From NCBI GenBank assembly GCA_029204225.1, contig CM055095.1, positions 72,585,490 through 72,649,489 on the forward strand: DNA of 64,000 nucleotides. Reading direction: 5' to 3'. The notes under the pieces are model-generated. The model saw nothing but the letters and a program-made list of their open reading frames with translations. It was not told where the DNA came from and did no database searches. Position 1 is the stretch's first letter, and the number at the start of each line of letters is the position of its first letter. Of this stretch, positions 12,300-22,932 are shown one piece after another. The stretch comes from Diphasiastrum complanatum (taxonomy: Eukaryota; Streptophyta; Lycopodiopsida; Lycopodiales; Lycopodiaceae). Both the position numbers and the translations under genes were made by a program.

Positions 12300-12447
12300 A
12301 GCATACATCCTGGCCGTGCACACGCTCTCCATCCACCTCCTCCTAGGTAGATAGAATGGATGGCAAATAAGCCTTCCTCCCCTTGTATACCTCCAAGGAG
12401 AGAGACTCCGAGCCATGTGCACTCCTAGATCATGACACGTGGCAACA
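12300..12447 (-). repeat. Probable short 5' LTR of E2 with adjacent primer-site-like sequence
   Basis: On the minus strand the segment opens with TGTTGCCACGTGTCATGATC at 12447 and is followed near 12298 by GCGGTATTAGAGCCAC, a degenerate form of the initiator-Met primer site TGGTATCAGAGC. The inner LTR edge is unclear, and no second LTR copy was found near 7.2 kb, so the extent is approximate. Confidence 0.45.
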
Positions 12448-12672
12448 ATGCAGGTTCACGAGTCACCGGTCAAGTCTACAGGCCTAGTCATCGTCCAGTC
12501 TCAAGTCTGGGTTTGGGACCCAAGGGAGTTGGGTCCCTAACAGACTCGGTCGAAACCAGAGTGACGGGCGCAGTTGAGATGTGGAGCGTGAAGTTTCAAG
12601 AACCGTTTGGAGCGCATAGAGATCGCGTTGTTGAGGAGGTTGTGTGTGTGCATTGGTGGTAATGGCGCCAAA

Positions 12673-13701
12673 TGTTCACAGATTCTATCACTGAGAATCT
12701 GTGAAGCGATTTCTTTGGTTTACTCGTTTCCTTATCTCTAGATACAGGGTATTTTTGCCCGTTACTAGGCGGTTGTCAGTGGATTATTCAGATCGCGTTC
12801 ACTCCAGATGCACTCACAAGATCAAAGCCATGCAAGCCTAAAACATTCATCTAACATAAGCGTGCATTGCAGATGAATTCCATTCAATTCCTACTTCTAT
12901 CTACTTATAAAATGTTGGGAAAGCAAATAAGATTCTCGGTCTAAACTACAAATCAACAGAAATGAAAGAAACAAGAAACAAGAAACTAGCTAACAAGCCA
13001 TTAAAGAGCAAGGATCAAGAAATAATCATTTCTTGATTCTTGAGCTTCTCAAGAACATCAAGAACTGGACTGTTAGGAATTATGCAAGATCTACATCACA
13101 AATCCAGCCTATTTAGTTTACTTGAGGCTTGTATCCACAAACATGATGGAAAACAAGAAATCTATTCTAATTCCACAACTACATTAAAGAAGGAAAGCAA
13201 GTTCATGAAAGCTTCACTCAAGAACACAAACATGATCATGGAGCTAAGATGAAGGCTCAAAAACTTGTGGAGGATCTTTCTTATTAAAACAAGAGCAAGA
13301 GCATTACAATCCAAAGCTCCCTCACAAGAGAGGGGGGCTCTTAAATAAGCCGAGGCTGCCCATGTGGAGCCTAAGTGACAATTCCACAAATTACAATTTA
13401 CAAGTGGAATTAGCTCCTCCACTAGTGGTCACCATCAAAAGGTGGCTCACTCTAAAATATTTAAGAGAGGTCTATCACATTAATTACAAATGCCTAAACA
13501 TACTAGTTCCTACATGGTCATTCCTTCTCTTGGGATGCACCATGAGGCTCACATGATTTTAAACTGTATCCTAGCTAGTATTTCTCGGCTCTCATTCTCA
13601 TCCTTCTCTTCTTCCTCAGAGACCTCCTCGGTCTAGGGTGAGAGGTGCTCTGTAGAATAGCTTGGCTCGGCATCTTGGGGATTCCTCGGAATTTACCAAC
13701 A
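12673..13701 (-). repeat. Probable 1.03-kb LTR (5' LTR of E1) with primer-binding site
   Basis: The segment begins TGTTCACAG and ends ATTTACCAACA on the plus strand, giving TG...CA termini in both readings. Directly to its left, on the minus strand, is TTTGGCGCCATTACCACC, which matches the plant gypsy primer-site style TGGCGCCRTTRCC. That polarity means the element's internal region lies to the left, where E1's gag starts after the E2 insertion. The inner end of the LTR carries a perfect 10-bp inverted repeat (CACAGATTCT / AGAATCTGTG, 12678-12704). No open frame of interest occurs inside. Without E1's other LTR the assignment is an inference. Confidence 0.6.
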
Positions 13702-13734
13702 TTCAGACATATCATTCGGTTTCTGCCGAACCCT

Positions 13735-14480
13735 CTACCTTAACACCTTTACGTTCTATCAACCATCGTATTGTTCTTGTTCTTGGTACCTATGTTACTT
13801 CTTGAGCTCCTTATAACATGTCTCAGTTTGATCAAGCTGAGGTCCAACGTCAAGATTCTGATTTTCTAAACAATGGCCTCATTGTTTCTAGTCAAGTTCT
13901 TTTGGAGCTCCTGTTTTACTTGTTAATATTAAAGATGGCACTAAATGTCTATGTATTGATTACCAAGCACTTAATCGCCTCACTATTCGTAATCAGTACC
14001 CCATTCCCCACATGGATGACTTATTTGATTGGTTAGGCCATGCCAAGATATTTTCTAAAATTCGTTTACGTTTTGGGCTACCATCAAATTCATATTTATC
14101 CCAAAACTGAGTTGAAGACAGCTTTTCGTACTTAGATAGGTCTATACCATTATTTGTCCAATGGGATGGTCGCACTATTGATGAGGCTTCTGGGGAGTCT
14201 TTTTTGTTCACACACCTTAATTGTAGGAATAGGCTCGTACTCTTCATGCCTTGGTACACGATTCTCCTTTTGCTGATATTTTGGTTCCTTTGTTGATAAT
14301 GATCTCTCAGTCGCTTTCGACATCCGCAACACTGATTACTGATCAAAACGATTTTATTTCTACTAGAAAGTTGCATAAGTCTCAGGCACAATGTTCTGAT
14401 TCAAAAACACCCTTCATAAAGATGGATCCGTTGTGAGACCTTATGCCACCTTGCCAGAAATGTCTCTGACACCAAGCTAT
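13735..14480 (+). mobile_element. Ty3/gypsy chromovirus fragment E7
   Basis: The plus strand shows RT entry text near 13750-13860 (INHRIVLVLG, APYNMSQFDQAEVQR), then a short palm segment, then text like a chromodomain (FVQWDGRTIDEASGESF, about 14154-14206). The large middle part of pol is absent, so this is a strongly reduced, broken scrap. At 14466-14482 the complement of a TGGTATCAGAG-like primer site appears, suggesting the edge of yet another element. Confidence 0.65.
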
Positions 14481-15340
14481 AATCAAAACGTCCACGTAGT
14501 ACTTAGATTAGATACTTTACTGCAAATATAACATCTAATGAAGAACAAAAGTAAAATGACAATCTCCACAAATATCTCAGGAAATATATGGATCCAAGCT
14601 ATTGTAATCCTAAAGTGATGTAAGAGTAAACGTCATTTATTTGTCTATATGACGATGATGCCCTATAGGCTTTTTTATGTTGTCTGAGGGTCATAAAGTA
14701 GGTAGGTTTATCATGTATGCACTCACCCACTAGGAGCCTATACTGACCATCTAACTACTATTATCCATCTGGAATGTAGTAAAAAGAACCAAAGTTATCA
14801 AAATATGCATTGTCATAGATCATTAGCTAAAGATGCACTCTAGCACAATCGCATCTAAATATTTTCTTTCTCGTGTTGTACCAGAGGAGCTTACTGCTAT
14901 TGTTAGGGTGCCGACTGGAACAGAGACAGTACCACTCATGCAGGTGGAAGATGTTTAAGATACAGCTCATGATAGAGGCTTGTATTTTAGCAGGACAACA
15001 GATGATCGGTATAAGTAATCGATGTGTGTTTTGAGAACTGTCTTCCTAAACATTCCGCACTGTAAGCTTTAAAAGAAATGAAAAACTAGTTTTACAAAAA
15101 AGTTCTGCTCTTTCAAAGCGAATAAAAAACACACTTATGTATATACTTTCTGTTATATTCCTCACGAAAAACAACAGTTTCTCCTGCTTGGTTAGCCTAA
15201 ACTGTGTCGAAAAGCCATTCACGTCAAAAAAATAAGCAGACTGAAATTAGTAGGTCTTTAACTTCTTACTAAGTGGCATGAGCAAACTGCTCGAGTTCAC
15301 ATACAATGGTTGTACCAAATGTGTTCATTTTCTTGCTAAG
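14481..15340. other. Region without a recognisable gene left of the WD40 exons
   Basis: No supported gene is seen. A stretch at about 14842-14955 reads as a plausible protein fragment (YFLSRVVPEELTAIVRVPTG) but I recognise no family in it, and it does not fit the missing part of the DCAF4-like protein. The last 30 bases before 15341 form a good intron 3' end (TTCATTTTCTTGCTAAG). Confidence 0.5.
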
Positions 15341-18300
15341 CTGCTGCGTCTACTGTCACCCCCACTGTGACTAACTCCAGTTTCTTGGTTGAAGCAGGCA
15401 CAAGCAAAGGAGCTGGTTTAGTAGCATTGGAGACAGGTTCTCTTAAGTGGATATGCCGTAGCAAGAGTGATCTTCTGTCGCTCCAATTTGAAAACACGGT
15501 AAGCTTTTGAACATCATGGTTTGATTTTAGCAATTATTTATGCTCTCAACATGCAGTGACTGCATGGATAATGTGATATTGAAACAAGATTTTGAGATGT
15601 GTACTTTTTGCTTAACATTCAATGGTATTTAATTACCTTGCAAGATGTCACTGACTCCATGGTACTTTGTTTTTGTGATTGGGAATGTGCGATTTCAAAA
15701 GGTATAGTATCTGGTACCAACAATTTTTTTTTCTACCAATAACAACCTGTACCAGAATTAGACTCAGGAAAGAAACAGAGGCATTATGCAAGTAAACGAT
15801 TTGACTGAAATACCTTCTCTCAGGACGATGGCAATCTACTAGCAACAGAAATTCAAATGGCACTCCACATCAAAACTAGTTACAAAAACTAAAAGAGCTA
15901 TAGCAACCGAGTGCCAATCACATTCAAATACTCCTGCTGCATATAGATAAAAAGTGTGCATGCAAGAAGCCAGCTGCCACATACACAGCATGGCAAGCAT
16001 GCAGCCATGTCTCAATCCCTTTAAAATACTCATTTCGCTCAAGAAGTGATCCACAAACATCCCATAAGGAGCATGGGTACATGCACAGCAGCAAGCAAGC
16101 TAGCCATGGAGCATGTTCAAGGGATAAAGAAAAACTTTCCATTTTCCTCTTAATTTTCTGTTCTAAAATGTAACAGAAATAAGCCAAACATCATATATGA
16201 CTGCGTCTAACTTGTGGCATCAATGCAAATTCTCTTAAACATTAACAAAGTGCTAGAAATTAAAGTGAACAAGAAAATCTAAAAGCAAGAATCAAGGACA
16301 AGCATAAAGGATTCGGCCTTTTAGGCAGGGCCAAAATAATCTATCAAAAAAACTAGATTTAAATTGGTTTGGAAGGGTTTGGGAAACTCCTTGGTGGCCT
16401 CCAGATTTGTCAAGTAATTCCTACAGCTCAAGTTAAAACAGTCAAACCTGCATTCATTTGTTGATGAATCGAATGTTCCACACATGGACAAATTGTATGT
16501 AAGTGGACTAACACTTCAACAGGCAGCAACTTCAGAGTGGAGATATGATTCACCAACTGGTGGAAATATTGACTATTACCTAGATATAGGTTTGGGAAAA
16601 TAGATACATGTGAAGTATAACAGTTAATAGCCATCAGGGGGAATTTTAGAGTATAATATTTTATGTTCATTTTCAAGTATTTGTTACATTCCTTCCCCCC
16701 ATCACTTTATTCTATGTGACCATTTACTTTATATACTCTCGCACAATTATGCAATATACCCATGTGATCCAAATTCAGAGTATATTATAAAACTGCCATG
16801 CACTTTATGGGGTACAAGTTTAGGGTGGTGGACCTACTCAGCCCCAGCCTAGGTCTTTTGACCTGCCATGCAACTACCTACAGGTCCCAGGAGTTAAGGG
16901 CATGGGGGGAAAGGTACAAATAATTCCTGTCAAATGGCTTATGTACTGCCTCGGACAAATCATGACATTGTTATCTTGTGAAAAGCATAGGATCCATAAT
17001 TTGTATGCAGATAACCTCATGCTTAGATTTTAGATTTTTGCCTTTCAATCATGTTGCTTTATTTCTTTTTTATCTTTTAGTATGTCACCAAAGGGCCATT
17101 GCAAGATGTAGTTTTGCTTGACGATGTTTCCAGGGAAATGTTGTGCTATGCGGTTTTCGAAATGGCTTCATATCCACAGTTGATGTACGGGCCCCGCCAC
17201 AACGGCTTCATCAACAAGTTTCTACTGCAGTCAGTCATGGGAGAAACCTTGATGTGCCCACCCGCCCGCGCTTTTGGAATCCTTTCCGTCAAAGAGAGGT
17301 GGCAATTGGCACGTTTACAGGAGAGAATTTTGAAACTATGAGCATTGATGATGAAAATATAACAGAAGTAAGATGCTATTACAAGTTCCTTTTCCAGAAG
17401 TACACTACATGCTAAATGATTGTATGCAAGTAAAAGAGACTTTATCAGTGAGATTTAATGTCCTCAAATCATGCTGGTTTATCTAGAACATGCGACATGC
17501 GATCTTCATTGTTGCTCAAGGATTTCTTACAATGATTTAAGATGTATTTAATAGGAACAGAATTCGAGTAACCATTTGGCATCCTATAACGTTCCATCCC
17601 ATTAAGCTTGCATGTCTGTTTTTTTTCAAAATATATGTCATGGTTAGAGTCACTCCCTCAACTTTCTTGCCTCATTTTCTGAAGAAGGCTACGCTTGGCA
17701 TAGTGGACAAGGATTCGAGTGAAATGCGAATGAAATCTGCCTTATGTAGGTGAGGAGATTTGTCATTCTGCCAGTCTTGCACATAAAGAAACACTGTCCT
17801 TTTCCTGTTTTCAATGAGCTGAGATTTCCAGGAAACTGAAAGTTTTGAATCATTATGTGAAACTGGTACTCTCCATGCCAGTTCTTATTTTGATTATTGT
17901 TGCCCTTGGTTAATATTTTGTGGTTGTTGCAGCATTGTGCTCCTCCCTTCTGATGAGAGATATTTTCTTGCCAGTGCCATGGATGGAACAGTGAGTTTGT
18001 TCCATTTTGGTATACGCACCATCTTAATCCAAACAACGATTTTTGTATATTCTTTTGTTTGTCAAGTAACACGATGTTCCAGTTTCGTATGTGATTGGGT
18101 AGTGTTCTTTGAGAGGTCATATTTATGCACCACTGAAATTGACAATGAGAACTTCAGAGGATGAGACACCTTACAGAGAGGTCATTCTTTGGCTACTTCC
18201 AGATCTGTCTTTGGGATCGTCGAATGTCTCACAAGGGAGTAGTGCGCAATTATGAAGGACTATTTAACAGCCACACAAATTTGGGTCTTGGGGTGGATCC

Positions 18301-21300
18301 ATCAGAGACACTTCTTTTGTCAGGTCTTCCCTTTTGTAGGAATTTGTATTATAAACATGATGCAATTTTAAGGTTTATGACTGATTTTATCCTCTGGTTT
18401 CAATGGAAAATTGCAATAATTGTTTTGCAAGGTCTTATGGAATTTTTTTTGTTTCTTTTTCTTAAAAGTAACATTTGACATCATTTCATGTGAGCAATAT
18501 GTTATGGATTGGCATCTGTAATCTATAAAAGCAGCGTTATAAGCATCTCCTATGCTTTTCAAATTTTCTACCTTTGTCATGCTTACATATGCTTGCCAAC
18601 TTGGGAGAGCCTGAACGCTAGCCAAGGGTACACAATTCCTTATGCATATCAACTCACTGAAGAGCAAACCTCAAAGCTGCATTATGCAGAATGGGCTAGA
18701 TATAGCAGCCTAGGCATTCTATGCTAACCTTGTCAATCATTTGTACGACGAGGTCCACACTATGATGCTATGGCTATGGAAAAAATCACTGGATTGCAGA
18801 ATGTTCCCACAATAGAACTGTCCCATAATGTTGGGACTGCGACTGCAGCTTAGAATATAATGTCTGTTTTGTACCTCCATATCATTTACTTTGTGTTGTT
18901 TATGATGTGAGTAGTTTAGTTCAATAGAGGTGTTATTGTACTTCCTAGCCTCAAGGTACTAGTTTATTTATGAATAGCAGGTTAAAAGGTGCTTTCTATG
19001 GACACTCTCTAGAAACTCAAGAAATTCGAGAAATCTCCGAGTGATGAATGAGTTCTCACTACATTGTATTACTTGGCACATGAGTCCATCAATCTTGTAA
19101 GCAGTGTACATGGTCCCTACAATGATGTAAGACGTAAAATAGGACTCACATTCTGATGTAGAGTAGCTAGTGTTGTATGTGTGCATCCATGAATCCAGCT
19201 CTTGTGGAGACTATCATCTAAGCTTTTGTGCTTTGTTTTGTACTTTGTAATTATTCAATGAATATTGTGATTCATGCTTGCTTGCTTCATTGTTTGTGAG
19301 TTCTTCTATTGTATAAATGGGAGGGCTAGTAGGATCTATTCATCTCCATCCTTCTTGAGTGCCTTTATCCTGACGATCTTGTAAGTTCTAGATGAACCAT
19401 TGATTTGTGTGCAAGGACACATATAAGCTACCATGAGTGCGCTTTCTATTTGTAAGATTGTTGCAAGAAGCGAATACATCTTCGAAAGAGCTCCGAATGC
19501 TGGTTTATCTTGCAAATTGGGCATCTAATCTGGTTGACGTCATTGCAAGATCCGTCATCGTCAGTTTGTCAATAAAAGTGCTTCAAACCCTATGTAGGAA
19601 AAATTTTCTGTGAGCAGTTAGACCGAAGAGATAATTACATTATTAGAAGTGCAAGGTCCGGATCACAATTACGTAAAATTTCTAAGATATTGGTTACGGT
19701 TCTGAAACTTTTTAGAAACCCACCTCCTTTTGCACTTCCTATTGGTTAGCCTATTTTACGGGCCAAATATGCACTTTTGAAAAACAAGCAAAGATGTATC
19801 TGGCCAAATAAAAAGTGCTTAAATCAATTGAGTATTTTACAAGTGGCCACAAAACCACCCTAGGTACATAGGTGTAGTTGGAGACATAATTGGAGTCAAC
19901 CATAGTAGCCATTTGAAAGGTCTCAAGCAGCCATATCAACTATTGTAATCTTGTTGTAAACACCTTTCTTCTTTTCAATATATGAAACACTAGATATAAA
20001 AGCCTAGGTTTTCGGTGAAGCTGCATACTTCAAGGCAGACTCAGCTGATTTTCTAAAAGACATTTAGAGCAAAAATGGGAAGTCTAAATGATGTTCTTTT
20101 ATGATTCATGTGAATTGTAAGGGTCTACATCAGCCCTCTGACAAAAACTCATTCCAAGTATTTTGAAAATTGTGGCCACTTTGCCTTTGAAGGGAGAAAC
20201 AATTAAATTAAAAGAAGCAAGATGAGGATAGGTAAATAGGCCACCAGTCAAAAGTGTTGACTGAAATGAAGCTAAAGAAGATAGCTTTGGGTTTGAGAGG
20301 TAATTTCACATACGATGTGAAGAGACAATGTAGCATACTGGTAAGGATTTCATTTTGAGAGATCAAGTGCTTAGCACATCAAGGATGTCTTAAATTTACC
20401 TGGTTTGGCAAACAATTTGGTTTGTGTTGGAGCTATCACAAGTCAACAAATAAAGGTTGAAGTTTCAGTAAAGGACATTAATGATAATCAAAAGGTGGCC
20501 AGAGGAGTCCAGAGAACATTTCTTGAGACTATATTGCAGTACTATAACAGAAGGCACGCTCAGCTATAAATGCAAGTAAAGGGAAGTTGTCACACACCCA
20601 AAATGGAAGTGTAGTGCCCTATTTTCAGCTTGCATCATGCTTGTGGACCTTTTATCTTGTGCTTATGAATAGCTACGAATACTGAAGACTCACACACGTT
20701 GAATATGAAATGACATAATTTCTGCTAAGAGTTTTCTTCAAAATCTCTAATTGAAAGAGCTAACAATTTGGGTGTAGGAAAACATATCAGGAGTATAATG
20801 CCAGTTTTGGTGCAATTTTGTTGAACACAATGCAGTATTACTCTTTTTTAGTTATACTACAAAAGAGTAATACTGCATAGTTTGATGGTAGAGATTATCA
20901 ATGTAGGAACTTTACAACTTGCAGCACACACCCCTTCTCTGTCACCACTTTTTACTAAAGCACATTCAATGCACTTGGATATAAAGGTAGTCAGCAGTGG
21001 GATGCTGAGACTCAAGGCACAGTGCTGGAGCCACTCCCCTTTACAGGTCTATTCTGAAGCAGGATTGTTTTTAGGTCAAGGGTTTTTAGATCTTTGTTTT
21101 GGACAGTGCACAATGGGTAGTGCTTGCTGACCAAGCAGTTGTAGGTTTTGATGCAGTTTAATAATTTTTCTGCACAAGATATCAAGTATAGTTTTGTTTA
21201 TATGGAGGACCTAAGAGGATGAACCATTGCTGTAGTGTGCACAGAAGTGGAGAAGCAAAAACTCAACAGCAGAAATCCGATTTATTACAACACTTTCTAA

Positions 21301-22932
21301 GAAATATAAGAAGATTAGGGAAGAGAAAGAGGAAATTCTAGTCCTGTTTATCAGAGAAGCTTGCTATGTTGCATAGAACTTCTTAAGAAGCTATAAGTAG
21401 CCGGTCACATATATTTCCAAGTCAAATAGAATTCTGGAAGAGATTGAAGATTATCAGCTAGGTCAACAAGCTCTAGCTTAATTGCATACTAGATCAGGCT
21501 TTGGCTCAGTTGCTAATTCCTTCCAAGTTTCTTAGTTTGGCTGAAACTCAACTCTACATCTTGATGCTAAAACATCCTTCAATCAGCTTTTTCATTCTTA
21601 TGTTGCATATGCTGCTCATGTACAGGGTGTGAAAATATCATTGGCGTATAGTCTTTCCGGTCTCTGTCATGATCTTCGAGCCTTGATGTTTATATAACTA
21701 GGTTATGTGTTGTGAGTTTAATAGAAAGTTGAAGCTGAATTTTAACAGAACTCCATCAAAGGTCCATAAAAAAAATTGGCTCGTTCTTTTGTTGCTCCAA
21801 ATTGGATGTTATATGTGTAAAGTCTTGCATTCTGGCTCTTTGTGATGATATCAAAGCATTTAGTGTCTAGACCAAGTTTATTTGAACAAAAGTTTTTGTT
21901 AAATAGACCTAAGGCTTCTCACAGCTGGTTCCCGAACTGAATATAAGAAATTTTGCACTAGTAGCATAGTTTTGGGAAACATTTCCCGGCCGGTAAATGA
22001 GGACATTCTGGGAAATGGGAAATGTTAATTGAAAAATGCGATCTGGGGATATTACAAAAGCGAACTAGTGCAGGGTAACTGATATTGAGAGCAAACATTA
22101 TTCACATTGCAAGGAGAGATATTATGTTGGAATGAAGTTTAAGAAGACTCCTAGAAATTGCTAAAAAATGGTTGAATTTGGCTTTTAAATGAATGATATG
22201 CCTTTTGTTACGAGAAACCCCTTTCCCAGGATGTTTCCCCAGTTGGGAAAACATTGTCGTGGGGGAACGCCTTTTCCCATTTCCATGACTAGTTGAGACC
22301 GTATGCCAACACCAGATGCTGAAGCTCAGCTAAAATCCAACTCTGGAATGACATCTTTAGCCATCCCTAAACAGCAAACGAGTGTTTTTTTTGTCAGTTA
22401 TCTTCACATTATAGTGTCAATGACTCTGAATAAACAAACTTGTTTTGTTCCCTATCTAGGGAATCTAATATTGTAGGTTTTACCAATGCAAAACATCTAT
22501 TACTTCACTTTTTTGCGTATCAATCAGTACTTTGCTTCTTTGGACAGATTCAAAAGTTGTCTTGTACATGAGCAATAAATTTTTTTGTCTTATTCAACTA
22601 ACAGTTAGTGCTAGCAGGTGGAGAGGACTGCACGATATGCATATGGAGCATAGCTTCTGGACGTTTGCTGCATAAAAAAAGTGGTCTGTCATCTCCAGCT
22701 AACACAGTCTGCTGGCCTACCTCGTACGGTGAGTCTTCTATATCATCAAGTGTTCACTGTTGCTTTCACCCCAGTAAGCTATTTTTGACTCTTTCTCATC
22801 ACTGTGGCAGATTCAAACACTTCTTTCCAGTGGAATGGGTTAATGGAGCCACTGCCTAAAGACAAACATGCATGGGGAGTATTTTTGGGATCGTTTGATG
22901 GACTCTTATATATGCATGGAGGTGCAAGTTGA
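15341..22932 (+). CDS. DCAF4-like WD40 protein, seven 3' exons (5' part not found)
   Basis: Seven exons join in one open frame of 288 codons: 15341-15498, 17134-17367, 17685-17749, 17933-17990, 18203-18323, 22618-22728 and 22811-22932 (stop TGA 22930-22932). All six introns are GT-AG and the phases agree. The protein aligns from memory with human DCAF4 and its plant homologues: GTSKGAGLVALETGSLKW, GNVVLCGFRNGFISTVDVR (residues 53-71), DERYFLASAMDGTICLWDRR, a YEG...NSHTNLGLGVD blade, SGGEDCTICIWSI, and a C-terminal tail GVFLGSFDGLLYMHGG. The WDRR at residues 175-178 fits the WDxR (DWD) box by which WD40 receptors bind DDB1 in CUL4 ubiquitin ligases. The role as substrate receptor is inferred from the family. 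The N-terminal half, including the usual LPGFYYD-type start of plant DCAF4, is not seen in this window. The intron at 18324-22617 is 4,294 bp. No disruption is seen in the exons present. Confidence 0.85.
18324..22617 (+). other. 4.3-kb intron of the DCAF4-like gene with repeat debris
   Basis: The intron starts TCAG|GTCTTC and ends GCTAGCAG|GTGGAG, and joining the two edges restores SGGEDC at a WD blade. Inside are an orphan coding-like stretch (18590-18853), a TATA-bearing LTR-like stretch around 19250-19340, and a weak fold-back (about 21995-22240). I recognise no complete element. It is much longer than the other introns (82 to 1,635 bp), which fits growth by insertions. Confidence 0.8.
18590..18853 (+). 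pseudogene. Unidentified coding-like remnant inside the intron
   Basis: Two adjacent frames read like protein: LPTWESLNASQGYTIPYAYQ with LTEEQTSKLHYAEWARYSS, then, in another frame, RRGPHYDAMAMEKITGLQNV and PTIELSHNVGTATAA before a TAG near 18851. The composition is protein-like, unlike the flanking AT-rich intron. I do not recognise the family, and a shift separates the two halves. It may be a captured or retrocopied gene piece, or chance. Confidence 0.35.

Larger units (their letters stand above)
7195..12447 (-). mobile_element. Ty3/gypsy chromovirus-like retrotransposon fossil E2 (minus strand)
   Basis: On the minus strand, right to left: a short probable 5' LTR (about 12300-12447), a primer-site-like stretch (about 12283-12298), a leader, gag (10896-11415), zinc knuckle and protease (10161-10847), RT (about 8846-9972), RNase H and integrase (7200-8821). 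The RT palm text [19 protein letters not shown] and the RNase H text YSTYDKELFAVIHALKVW are typical of chromovirus-type plant elements. A matching 3' LTR is not visible at the left end. It is broken, with around ten disruptions, so it is old. It lies between E1's gag and E1's probable LTR, so it likely inserted into E1's leader. Confidence 0.85.

Noticed and set aside
13993-14391. 132-residue minus-strand frame
   Set aside because: Antisense shadow of the chromovirus scrap; protein similarity is on the plus strand.
14842-15000. Possible upstream exon of the DCAF4-like gene
   Set aside because: Text does not resemble DCAF4, an in-frame TAA interrupts it, and no donor of the right phase is evident.
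17099-17133. Start of the second WD40 exon at the TTTTAG acceptor (17081)
   Set aside because: That start would put the exon in the wrong frame for GNVVLCGFRNG; the acceptor at 17133 keeps phase and family alignment.
20882-21130. 82-residue open frame in the long intron
   Set aside because: No recognisable motif, no splice logic, and low confidence that it is more than chance.
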